DNA of 64,000 nt from NCBI GenBank assembly GCA_028820935.1, contig JAPPHZ010000042.1, forward strand, positions 1 to 64,000, given 5' to 3'. This document shows positions 7,650 to 15,582 of this stretch, piece by piece. Made by a program: the position numbers and the translations under genes. Below the pieces are notes generated by a model that was not told the origin of the DNA, did no database searches, and was given only the letters and a program-made list of their open reading frames with translations. The first letter of the stretch is position 1. The number at the start of each line of letters is the position of its first letter. This stretch comes from a bacterium (lineage in GTDB: Bacteria > Actinomycetota > Acidimicrobiia > Spongiisociales > Spongiisociaceae).

Positions 7650-9434
7650 GTTGCCTTCGTACCAATCGTTGAATCCGCGCCCGATATTGACGTGCACGTT
7701 CTTGGTCTCCAAATACTCGTGGAGCGACTCCAGACCCAAATCGTGGCCGGTGCCACTCTCCTTGTAGCCGCCGAAGGGCGCCTCGCTCGGATACACGCCG
7801 AAGTGGTTTACCCAGATCGAGCCCGCTTCCAAGTCCCGTGCCACTCTATGCGCCTTGCCTACATCGGTGGTCCATATCCCGGCGGCTAATCCATAGCGGA
7901 CGTCGTTGGCCAGCCGGACCGCCTCCTCCTCGCCGCTGAACGGCATCACCACCGCCACCGGGCCGAATATCTCCTCCTGCGCGATCCTGAACCCGGGCTC
8001 GACGTTGACGAAGCAGGTCGGCCTGATGAAGTTACCCCGGGCGAGCGAGGGGTCGTCAGGCGGGGCGCCGCCCCCTAGGACCGTCGCTCCCTCCGCCCTG
8101 CCGATGTCCACGTACTCGTAGACCCGCTCCAGCTGCCGTTCGTTCACCAGCGGACCCAACTGCGTCTCCCACCGCCACGGCAGCCCGATCCGGATGGATG
8201 CCGCCCTGGCCGCGAAGCGTTCCACGAACTCGTCGTAGACCGTCCGCTCCACGAGAATCCTGGATCCGGCGGAGCAGACCTGGCCCTGCGCCAGGTAGAT
8301 ACCGAACAGGGCGCCGCTCACCGCCCGGTCCAGGTCGGCGTCGGCGAACACGATCGACGGCGACTTCCCTCCCAGTTCCAGGGAGACCCGTTTGATCGTC
8401 CCGGCCGATCCCCGCATCACCGAGCGGCCCACGACGGTCGAGCCCGTGAAGGCGATCTTGTCGACCCCCCGGTGCTCGACCAAGGCCTGGCCGGCGACCT
8501 CTCCGGCGCCCGGGACCACGTTGAACACGCCGGGCGGGAGACCGGCCTCCAGGCAGATGCGGCCCAACTCCAGGCACGACAACGGGGCGAGTTCCGGAGG
8601 CTTCAACACCACGGTGTTCCCGGCCGCCAGCGCCGCGGCCGCCTTCCGGCAGGCGATGTGGAGAGGGAAGTTCCACGGGATGATCATCCCCACCACCCCC
8701 ATCGGCTCCTTGCGCACGTAGTCCAGGGAGTCCTGCGGGAGCGCCAGCACCCTACCGTCGATGGCTCGTACCAGGCCCTGGAAGAACCGGAAGGGATCCC
8801 AGGATGCCGGAAGGTCGATCAGGGTGGTCTCCCTGATGGGCCGCCCCACGTCCTGGCTTTCCACCTTGGCCAGGAACTCGTGCTCCTGCTCGATACGCTC
8901 GGCAACCCTGAGCAGGAGATCGGCGCGCTCGGCCGGATCGAGGACGCGCCACTCGCGGTAGGCCCGCCTGGCGGCCCGGACCGCCAGGTCGACGTCATCG
9001 GTGGCGGCGGAAGCCACCTCCACGATGGTCTCGTTGGTCGCCGGGTCGACGGAACGGTTGGTGGCCCCTCCGGTTGCGTCCCGGAACTCGCCGTCGATCA
9101 GGAGCTTCGGGTGCATGCGGGCGGGGTCCGGCAGTCCCTCGAAGCGGGGTCCGGCGCTCGTGGTCGCCGTCGGCGACGCCGGCGCCGCGTCTCCAGCCGT
9201 GACCGCCGGAGCGCGGACCGGAGGCTGAGCCGGAGGAGGCGGGGCGGGACGAGGTCCGTCTGCCGCAGGAGGCCGGGGAGCGGCCAAGCTGGAGCCCTCT
9301 ACCAACCGCACCCCCAGCCGGTGCGCCTCGTCGAGGGCGGCGTCGGTCAGGACCGTCCCCTCGCGCATCATCAACTCGAACTCGCCCACCCCGGCCAGTT
9401 CGCGGATGTCCTCGGTGGTCACGAAGCGCCTCAT
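7647..9434 (-). CDS. Aldehyde dehydrogenase with N-terminal EutQ/EutT-like module (putative BMC cargo)
   Basis: This 595-aa protein has an N-terminal module (1-47), a Pro/Ala-rich linker (about 48-97) and an aldehyde dehydrogenase domain (about 105-595). Catalytic residues are in place: N255 in PWNFP, K278 in LKPP, E353 in ELGGKSP and nucleophile C387 in GQVCSAGS. The active-site pattern is that of NAD(P)-dependent, acid-forming dehydrogenases (betaine-aldehyde type) rather than the CoA-acylating PduP/EutE type. The extra N-terminal module is shared with the DUF3830 protein at 5836-6375 and resembles EutQ/EutT N-termini, so it is probably a recruitment tag for the shell. It lies 12 bp after an unknown gene and overlaps the BMC-H ribosome site. 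The substrate aldehyde is unknown. Confidence 0.92.
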   Translation of the reverse strand: MRRFVTTEDIRELAGVGEFELMMREGTVLTDAALDEAHRLGVRLVEGSSLAAPRPPAADGPRPAPPPPAQPPVRAPAVTAGDAAPASPTATTSAGPRFEGLPDPARMHPKLLIDGEFRDATGGATNRSVDPATNETIVEVASAATDDVDLAVRAARRAYREWRVLDPAERADLLLRVAERIEQEHEFLAKVESQDVGRPIRETTLIDLPASWDPFRFFQGLVRAIDGRVLALPQDSLDYVRKEPMGVVGMIIPWNFPLHIACRKAAAALAAGNTVVLKPPELAPLSCLELGRICLEAGLPPGVFNVVPGAGEVAGQALVEHRGVDKIAFTGSTVVGRSVMRGSAGTIKRVSLELGGKSPSIVFADADLDRAVSGALFGIYLAQGQVCSAGSRILVERTVYDEFVERFAARAASIRIGLPWRWETQLGPLVNERQLERVYEYVDIGRAEGATVLGGGAPPDDPSLARGNFIRPTCFVNVEPGFRIAQEEIFGPVAVVMPFSGEEEAVRLANDVRYGLAAGIWTTDVGKAHRVARDLEAGSIWVNHFGVYPSEAPFGGYKESGTGHDLGLESLHEYLETKNVHVNIGRGFNDWYEGN

Positions 9435-9446
9435 GGCAGCCCGGCC

Positions 9447-10262
9447 TCAGACCAGCTCATCGACTATCCCTCGCGCTTCGGACAGGGTCAGAATCCGGTA
9501 CGGATCCTGGAGAACCCGCTCGCGGAAGTCCGCCACCGTCCAAGGATCACCCCCGTACTCCCGGTCCTGGTCGGTCAGCTCCTTGGGTTGGAGTAGGGCA
9601 TCGGGAGTGTGGATGCATGCCACCTCCTGGGAGGTCATCCCGTCCGGCGCCAGCCCGATCCACATCAGTCCCAGGTCGGGGCGGGCCAGGAAGAAGGGGG
9701 GAACTCCGAGATCGAAGCCGCGCGTTGCCAGGCTGTCGATCAGGAGCGGAGCCAGGTCGTGGGGATGCAGGTCGGTGTGGAGATAGGTATGGAAGTGCTC
9801 GGTCTCGTCATCGGCGTACCATCCCAAGACCTGCTGCCAATGGTCGGACGCGATGTAGGAGAGGATGCCCTCCCGATCCGCATCGGTGGCCCTTCTCGGA
9901 CCCACATCGGCCAGGTAGCTGCGCTCCCCCTCGTCGGTCCAGACGTCCAGGAAGTCCTCGTGGTGGTCGGCAATCACCGACGAGTCGTCGTATCGCCATA
10001 CCACGTTGAGCACCGGCCTGGTCTCCGGGTAGATCTTGATCCAGCCCCATTCGCCTACGAACGCGTGGCCCACGTTGCGAACCCTGCGGCCGATCCGGTC
10101 CAGATACTCCACGAAGAGGAACTCGAGCGAGAGCGGATGGACCACGGTGGTCACCTTGGCCTCGAAGAAGCTCACTCCAGGATCGTCCAGCAGGGCCTGG
10201 GCGTCCGCCCAGACGTCCGACCGGAAGAAGTCGAGGAGCCCGTCCCGCAGCGTCGTAGGCAT
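9447..10262 (-). CDS. Conserved hypothetical protein, 271 aa (paralogue of 42749-43564)
   Basis: I do not recognise this family. The ATG at 10262 starts the part that aligns with a second 271-aa protein at 42749-43564; the longer open frame upstream is shadow. Shared features are an N-terminal FFRSD.WA, HP..LEFLF, a VGHA(F/V)VG strand, GERSYL, a DD.E/DIEHFH region with clustered histidines, HP.DLA and a C-terminal LSEAR. The aromatic, His- and Asp-rich make-up suggests a metal-binding or cofactor-free enzyme, but that is a guess. It sits between the oxidoreductase and the microcompartment dehydrogenase, so it is probably part of the same pathway. Confidence 0.8.
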   Translation of the reverse strand: MPTTLRDGLLDFFRSDVWADAQALLDDPGVSFFEAKVTTVVHPLSLEFLFVEYLDRIGRRVRNVGHAFVGEWGWIKIYPETRPVLNVVWRYDDSSVIADHHEDFLDVWTDEGERSYLADVGPRRATDADREGILSYIASDHWQQVLGWYADDETEHFHTYLHTDLHPHDLAPLLIDSLATRGFDLGVPPFFLARPDLGLMWIGLAPDGMTSQEVACIHTPDALLQPKELTDQDREYGGDPWTVADFRERVLQDPYRILTLSEARGIVDELV

Positions 10263-10317
10263 CCGGCCGGCCTGTTCTAGCCCGGCCGGTCCGGTACTGG
10301 GTGACCTCGCGGAACGG

Positions 10318-11376
10318 TCACAGGTGGATGACTTGCTGCGTCTCGGCCGACTCGTAGGCGGCGAACACCACCTCCATCGTCTTGGCGTTGTCGGACGCCA
10401 CGGTGACCGGTGGGATGCCGTTGTCCAGGTAGTCGAGAAATGCCATATAGCACCCCACGGTGCCCTCCCGGAGTTCGTCGGCCGGCCAGGGCGCCGAGTA
10501 CCCGACGGTGTGCCCGCCCGGGGGCTTGGTGTCCGTGGGGGGATAGTGCCAGCCCTCCAGGCCCGCCTTGTCGGTGTACAGCTTGTAGGGGTGGTCAGGC
10601 TGGTTGATGAAGATCGAGCCGATGGTGCCGTCAATGCGCATACGCATCACGTACTGGTCGCCGCGGGCCGACACCCAGCACTCATCGATGCGGGCGATCA
10701 CCCCGTTGTCGAACTCCATCGTGATCATGGCGAAGTTCTCGCCGGCCAGCTGCTGGGTTGCGATCTGGCGGGTCATGGCGTGCACCCTCACCACGTCGGC
10801 GTCGACCAGATGCCGGATCACGTCGATGTAGTGGACGTCCTGCTCGTACATGAGAAAGCGTTCCTGGTCGCGCCGGTAGGTGGGGTCGATGTCGTTGATG
10901 AACTCCTCGACCCGCACGTGGAAGAGGTCGCCGATCAGCCCGGCGTCGATCCGCTGCTTGGCATCGACCAGGTCGGGGTACCACCAGAAGTTCTCGGCGA
11001 TCATGAACTTGATCCCGCTGTCCTCCACCACCTGGACCAGCTCCGCCACCTCCTCCGGTGAGGCGGCCATCGGCTTCTCGCATATGACATGAACGCCGGC
11101 CGCGGCGGCCGCCTTGGTGACCGCCAGGTGGAGGAAGGGCGGCACGCAGACGGAGACGATGTCCAGGTCGGCCTGCTCGATCATTTCCTCGAAGGGGCCG
11201 TAGACCTCGGGGATCCCGTACTCGTCCGCCCTGAGCTGGGCCAGGTCCATGTCCAGGTCGGCGATCGCCACCGTCTCAACGCCCTCGACGCGTTGCTGGA
11301 CGGGCAGGTGGTAGACCGAGGCGGCGAAACCCGCCCCCACGCATCCGACCCTGTAGTTACCGTCGCGTTCGGCCAC
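10318..11376 (-). CDS. Gfo/Idh/MocA family oxidoreductase
   Basis: This 352-aa NAD(P)-dependent oxidoreductase has an N-terminal Rossmann fold with VGCVGAGFAASVYH and the family motif EKPMA near residue 100. A C-terminal alpha/beta substrate-binding domain follows (FINDIDPTYRRD region). The GTG at 11376 follows GAGGAGG at good spacing. Members oxidise or reduce sugars, inositols and related alcohols. Its position in the microcompartment operon suggests it makes or consumes an intermediate upstream of the aldehyde dehydrogenase step (inference). Confidence 0.92.
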   Translation of the reverse strand: MAERDGNYRVGCVGAGFAASVYHLPVQQRVEGVETVAIADLDMDLAQLRADEYGIPEVYGPFEEMIEQADLDIVSVCVPPFLHLAVTKAAAAAGVHVICEKPMAASPEEVAELVQVVEDSGIKFMIAENFWWYPDLVDAKQRIDAGLIGDLFHVRVEEFINDIDPTYRRDQERFLMYEQDVHYIDVIRHLVDADVVRVHAMTRQIATQQLAGENFAMITMEFDNGVIARIDECWVSARGDQYVMRMRIDGTIGSIFINQPDHPYKLYTDKAGLEGWHYPPTDTKPPGGHTVGYSAPWPADELREGTVGCYMAFLDYLDNGIPPVTVASDNAKTMEVVFAAYESAETQQVIHL

Positions 11377-11396
11377 CTGCTCCTCCTCGATTCCCG

Positions 11397-11864
11397 CTAG
11401 TCGGTCATTTCCTCGTACTTGCTGCTTATGTCATCCCACGGGACCAGAGTGTCGGCCCACCAATGGAGGCGGCCCAGGTAGACGCTCAGCTCGTGGGTGT
11501 AGGCCAGGTACTCCTCGCGTGTCTCCATGTGGTCCAGCGCGTCCAGAGAGCCCCGCACCAGCGCCACGCTGTCGTCGAGCCCGTACCAGTTGTGGAGAAT
11601 GCCCAATTGCGCATCGCAGAACATCCGCACCACCTGCTTGAGCGTCTCCAGGTCGAGCGACTCGTCCCGGCCGGCGTTGCGTAGCACGGCCATGTCGTCG
11701 GCGAAGGCCCTCGTGTTCTCCTCGGCGCAGATGATCATCGGCCATCCGTACCCCTTGGTCCCCCGCCGGGTCGTGAGCCTCCTGACCTCCTCCGGCATCT
11801 CGTACCAGATGGCGTTGGTGGCGCGGTTCAGCACTTCAACGGTGTTGGCAACCCTGTAGTCCAT
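11397..11864 (-). CDS. Hypothetical protein, 155 aa
   Basis: I do not recognise this protein. It is soluble, mostly helical by composition and rich in Trp, Tyr, Leu and acidic residues, with no signal peptide or membrane segment. Segments such as RRGTKGYGWPMIICAEE and LHWWADTLVPWDD could form a ligand pocket. It lies 20 bp before the Gfo/Idh/MocA gene and about 50 bp after the phosphotriesterase homologue, so it is co-transcribed with the microcompartment pathway. Confidence 0.75.
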   Translation of the reverse strand: MDYRVANTVEVLNRATNAIWYEMPEEVRRLTTRRGTKGYGWPMIICAEENTRAFADDMAVLRNAGRDESLDLETLKQVVRMFCDAQLGILHNWYGLDDSVALVRGSLDALDHMETREEYLAYTHELSVYLGRLHWWADTLVPWDDISSKYEEMTD

Positions 11865-11917
11865 GAGTCATCCCATCCTATCGGTCTCCGCCGCGGCGGT
11901 GCCAGCCCCCGATTTGG

Positions 11918-12964
11918 TCAGGCTGCCTTCATGGCGAGGGTGAGAGCACGTGCCGGGTTGTCGATGACGGCTCCGTAGACGGTGTCGATCGGCATGCCCC
12001 GCTCCCTGAGCGACGGGAGGATGACGTTCATGATGTGGTCCCAGCCCGGGCCGCCGAAGCTGGACAGGCGGGCCTTCAGGCCGATGTCGTGCGCGAAGAG
12101 GAGCTTGTCGGCCAGACCGTCCTCCACCATCCACTCGACCGTGGACATCCGGTCCTCGTCGGATACGTATACCCCGTCGGTCGGGCAAGGATGGCCCCAG
12201 TCGTCCAACTCCAGGAAGGTGTCGAAGGCGGCGATCTCCTCCAGATAGGGCCGGTCGTCGGTGCACAGGTCCAGGTGGCCGGCGATGACCCGGCTGGGAT
12301 GCACGCCGTGGCCCTCGATCAGGAACTCGAGAATGGACGGCATCAGGCGCTGCTCGTGGAGCGCATGGATCTGGATGGCCGCACCGGTGGCGTGGTGGGT
12401 GATGGCGGCGGCCTCCAGGACCTTCCATTCGTTGGGCGTCACCGGGTCGGAGGTGCCGATCTCCCCGATGATCCCGCAGCGGATGTCGGTCCCGTCGGCG
12501 CCGGTGGTGATGTCACCGATCATTCCCTCTGCCAACTCCTCGGCGGTCATCGAGTCCACGTACCAGGGATGGGCATGGTCGACGTAGTACCCGGTGCCCG
12601 AGATGATGTTGATCCCGACATCGTCGGCGACCTTCTTCAATCCCCACACGTCCCTGCCGAGACCGAGGTTCGACGAGTCGACCACGCTCTGGCCCAGGGC
12701 CATCTTGAACCGCCTGATCTCCTGCGCGGTGAGCCTCCAGTCGGTGTTGATCAGGTTGTCGCGGCTGCGGTACGGAAACTCCCGGAGCAGCGCGGCGTTA
12801 TGGGGCGTGACGGGGACGTACGAATCGGAACCCAAGCCCCGATGTGACCCTTCCAGGAACCACATCAGGCAGGTGAACAGCAGATGCTCGTGCATCATGG
12901 TCACGCCGAGTTGGTGAGGCTCGATGGGACCGTTGACCGTGATGATCTTGCCTGGGTCTCTCAT
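11918..12964 (-). CDS. Phosphotriesterase-family metal-dependent hydrolase (copy 1)
   Basis: This 348-aa TIM-barrel amidohydrolase starts at ATG 12964, after GGAG at good spacing; the open frame further upstream is non-coding. Metal-site motifs are HEH (H25, H27), GIIGEIG with a Glu where bacterial phosphotriesterase has a carboxylated Lys, AGHLD and FAHD. The group contains many lactonases and esterases, so a phosphotriester substrate should not be assumed. It is the first gene of the microcompartment operon. A close paralogue (roughly 80% identical by eye in the first half) is at 39469-40518, with two more distant ones at 37241 and 46345. A MITE-like element lies just upstream at 13001-13090. 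Confidence 0.93.
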   Translation of the reverse strand: MRDPGKIITVNGPIEPHQLGVTMMHEHLLFTCLMWFLEGSHRGLGSDSYVPVTPHNAALLREFPYRSRDNLINTDWRLTAQEIRRFKMALGQSVVDSSNLGLGRDVWGLKKVADDVGINIISGTGYYVDHAHPWYVDSMTAEELAEGMIGDITTGADGTDIRCGIIGEIGTSDPVTPNEWKVLEAAAITHHATGAAIQIHALHEQRLMPSILEFLIEGHGVHPSRVIAGHLDLCTDDRPYLEEIAAFDTFLELDDWGHPCPTDGVYVSDEDRMSTVEWMVEDGLADKLLFAHDIGLKARLSSFGGPGWDHIMNVILPSLRERGMPIDTVYGAVIDNPARALTLAMKAA

Positions 12965-13000
12965 GGTTTCTCCGTCGGCTCGTCCCGTGACACTCGGAAG

Positions 13001-13090
13001 GGTACCGAAAAATGTCCGGGTGGCCCGATATTCGGCTACAAACCCCACGTAATGCCAGCGCGGGCCAACCTAAACCCGTCTTTGAGCACC
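13001..13090 (-). mobile_element. MITE-like 90-bp element, copy A
   Basis: Read on the minus strand, this stretch begins GGTGCTCAAAGACGGG and ends GGACATTTTTCGGTACC. The ends form an imperfect inverted repeat. The whole stretch aligns with 16962-17054 on the plus strand, strongest in the last 50 bp. The two copies are in inverted orientation about 3.9 kb apart. It has no transposase, so a MITE or a relic of IS ends is the best reading. A conserved leader or regulatory sequence is the alternative, because each copy lies upstream of a hydrolase gene. Confidence 0.6.
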
Positions 13091-13144
13091 CTCCAGGACG
13101 GGCCCGGAGCGAGAGGTGTTACCGCTCGGAGTGGCGGGCCGGCA

Positions 13145-13585
13145 TTAGAACAGGCCGGATACCTTGACGCGGACGCCCTCCGCGTCGGACTCGACAATGA
13201 CAGTTATGTTCTCCACCCCGGGGTTGAACACCCAGATGGCCCGGTCGACACCGGCCTCAGTCCTTACGTCGAGAGGCGGTTCGAGGGCATCCGTGAAGAA
13301 GTCGATGAGCTCGTCGAAACCTGCGGTCACCTCGAAGAAGACGTCGGTGCCCGCCCCTGTGGGTTCCCAATAGGCGGAGGTCACGCCGGGAGGGACCAGC
13401 TCGGGCGGGAGTCTCTCCGGGAGTCCTTCGGTGGGCGCGGCCACGGTCGTCGGCGGCAGCGTGGTCATGGACGCCGGCCGGGTGGTGGTGGGAGCGGAGG
13501 TCGTGGCGGTGGTGGTCGGGCCGGCGTCACCGCCGCACGCGGTGAAGAGTAGAAGGGCGATCGCCGGAACTACATGGCGTTTCAT
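13145..13585 (-). CDS. Hypothetical lipoprotein with Thr-rich linker
   Basis: This 146-aa protein has a lipoprotein signal (MKRH, hydrophobic core, LLFTAC lipobox with Cys at about residue 16), a Thr/Pro/Ala-rich spacer and a C-terminal domain of about 95 residues with no motif I recognise. ATG 13585 is set by GGGAGG upstream. It should be anchored outside the cytoplasmic membrane. It is divergent from the transport cassette at 13720, so the two may share a control region. Confidence 0.75.
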   Translation of the reverse strand: MKRHVVPAIALLLFTACGGDAGPTTTATTSAPTTTRPASMTTLPPTTVAAPTEGLPERLPPELVPPGVTSAYWEPTGAGTDVFFEVTAGFDELIDFFTDALEPPLDVRTEAGVDRAIWVFNPGVENITVIVESDAEGVRVKVSGLF

Positions 13586-13664
13586 CAACCCTCCCGGTGA
13601 TCCGAAAACGATCAGTCTGTCGCCGATCCTAGCCCCCGATCGATGGGGCGGTCGGTGGTGACAG

Positions 13665-13693
13665 GTGACGGATCGCGCGGCAGTGGGTAGCAT
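13665..13693 (+). promoter_or_regulatory. Candidate promoter of the NitT/TauT cassette
   Basis: GTGACG (13665-13670) and TAGCAT (13688-13693) are separated by 17 nt and lie 27 bp before the permease ATG. The match to a sigma-70-type promoter is partial. Confidence 0.3.
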
Positions 13694-13719
13694 CCGCGGC
13701 GCGTCTGTAGAGGAACCGG

Positions 13720-14628
13720 ATGGCCAGAAGTAGTCGTCGGCGAGGTGTCTCGCCCCCGGCGCGAACTCCGAAGCAGTCGTTGCTGGTCGCACAGGCCGCC
13801 TTCGTCCCGGTGATCCTGGCGATCGTCTGGTACTTGGTCACCAGGGAGACCCAGCTGGACCCTATGAGCCTGCCCTCGTCGTTACGCCTGTTCTTTACGA
13901 CCGACAGTTCGGGCCTTACCCGCATCGACCCGGTGTACCTGCCCCCGCCCGAAGCGGTCTACAACAGCGCGATCGAACTCTCCGACATTCTCCCCGGCGC
14001 CCTCTGGATCTCGATGCGGATCGTGCTGCTAGGCCTCGCCATCGGGGGTGCAGCCGGCATCGCCACCGGCCTCATCCTCGGCTATAGCCCGACGATCCGG
14101 CGGTACTTCGAGGCCACGCTCGACAACCTGGTGCGCCCGGTCCCGTTCATCGCGTTCATCTACTTGTTCATCCTCTGGTTCAGGGTCGAGGCGGTCCGGC
14201 TCGTCGTGCTGGTGGCCATCGGGATATTCCTGCTTCTGAGCCTGACGACTCTCGAGGCGGTACGGAACGTCCCTCAGATCTACGTCAAGGCGGCCCTGAC
14301 CGCCGGGGCGGAACGGTTCCGCATCTACCGAACCGTTGTCGTACCGGCCATCACGCCGCACCTGATCGCTTCCGTGCGGTTGGGAGCCGCCTACGCCTGG
14401 GGGCTGCTCGTCGCAGCCGAGCTGGCCGGTAGCCAGCAGGGTCTGGGCTACATCCTGATCAGCCGGGTCAACTTCTACCTGGACACGGCTTCAGCGGTGC
14501 TCATCGTGCTCATCTTCTGCTCGCTGGCGGTGGTCTTCGACCAATCGGTGCGGTACGCCGCCGGTCGACTGACCAGGTGGAGCCCTCGGGCGAGGAGAGG
14601 AATGGTCGGCCACATGTTGGGGAATTGA
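13720..14628 (+). CDS. ABC transporter permease, NitT/TauT (SsuC-like) type
   Basis: This 302-aa permease has about six membrane segments and the EAA loop (EAVRNVPQIYVKAALTAGAE followed by YRTVVVPAI). It has an insertion after the first membrane segment and an ILWF motif typical of this subfamily. It starts at ATG 13720 after AGAGGA. The next gene is a second, homologous permease 6 bp downstream, and a binding protein follows, but no ATPase gene is in the cassette. The ATPase at 47427-48209, which serves a homologous permease pair, could also energise this one (inference). Confidence 0.9.
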   Translation: MARSSRRRGVSPPARTPKQSLLVAQAAFVPVILAIVWYLVTRETQLDPMSLPSSLRLFFTTDSSGLTRIDPVYLPPPEAVYNSAIELSDILPGALWISMRIVLLGLAIGGAAGIATGLILGYSPTIRRYFEATLDNLVRPVPFIAFIYLFILWFRVEAVRLVVLVAIGIFLLLSLTTLEAVRNVPQIYVKAALTAGAERFRIYRTVVVPAITPHLIASVRLGAAYAWGLLVAAELAGSQQGLGYILISRVNFYLDTASAVLIVLIFCSLAVVFDQSVRYAAGRLTRWSPRARRGMVGHMLGN

Positions 14629-14634
14629 CGCGAG

Positions 14635-15495
14635 ATGCGGCGACTTGGCCTCCTACGGTCCAGAACGGAGAGGAGAGACGTTCAACTCCAGATCCAACCG
14701 GTGACCGCCGGACCGGCGCGCCGGCTGGCCGAGGCGTCGGTGGTGCCGCTCGTCTTGGTAGCGGTCTGGTATGCGCTGACTCGGAACATCCTCGATTCCG
14801 GCATATACCCCGGCCCGGACAAGGTGATCGCCTCCCTGGTGGAGATCATCGATCTCATCCCCTCTGCTACCTGGGTGTCGCTGCGCATGGTGTTGCTGGG
14901 AATGGCGGTGGGTAGCGTCGCCGGGTTGGCCACGGGCATCGTCTTCGGTTACAGCGCGTTCATCCGTCGGTTCTTCGAGGCAACCCTCGACAACCTGGTC
15001 CGTCCCGTTCCGTTGTTCGCGCTGATCCCGTTCTTCATCCTCTGGTTCGGAGTCGGGTACGCGCCCCAGGTGTCTCTGGTCGCGCTGGCCATGTTCCTCC
15101 TGTGGACGCTTGTCACCTTGGAGGCCATACGCAACGTCCCGCACATCTATATGCAGGCCGCCCTTACCACGGGAGCGAGCCGCTTTCACATCTACCGGAC
15201 GGTGGTCGTGCCGGCCATCATCCCGCACCTGGTGGGCTCTCTCCGCCTGGCCGCAGCCTCTGCCTGGGGCCTCGATGCGGCCGTGGAACTCATAGGCGGT
15301 TCCCGGACCGGACTGGGCTTCATCCTGCTGGTCCGTAACCAGTATCTCGATCCGGCCGGAATGATGATGATCGTGTTCATCTTCTGCACGATGGCGATCA
15401 TCTTCGACCAGACGGTTCGCCTTATTTCGGCGAGAATAATTCGCTGGAGCCCACGCAGCGACCGCGGCCTCGTAGGTAGCATGCTCGGTAACTAA
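14635..15495 (+). CDS. ABC transporter permease, NitT/TauT type, partner subunit
   Basis: This 286-aa permease is homologous to the preceding gene and to the pair at 52153-53932. It has the EAA loop EAIRNVPHIYMQAALTTGAS with FHIYRTVVVPAIIPH after it. Usual taurine or nitrate importers have one permease gene forming a homodimer, so a pair suggests a heterodimer. It ends with the same LGN/LGSR-like tail seen in all four permeases of this type in the window. Confidence 0.9.
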   Translation: MRRLGLLRSRTERRDVQLQIQPVTAGPARRLAEASVVPLVLVAVWYALTRNILDSGIYPGPDKVIASLVEIIDLIPSATWVSLRMVLLGMAVGSVAGLATGIVFGYSAFIRRFFEATLDNLVRPVPLFALIPFFILWFGVGYAPQVSLVALAMFLLWTLVTLEAIRNVPHIYMQAALTTGASRFHIYRTVVVPAIIPHLVGSLRLAAASAWGLDAAVELIGGSRTGLGFILLVRNQYLDPAGMMMIVFIFCTMAIIFDQTVRLISARIIRWSPRSDRGLVGSMLGN

Positions 15496-15582
15496 GTGGG
15501 AAGTAGGCTGCCGGCGCGGCCTAATGCGGCCTAATTGATGCACCGGCAGGAGAGTACGCACTCCCACGCGATGGGAGGCAAA

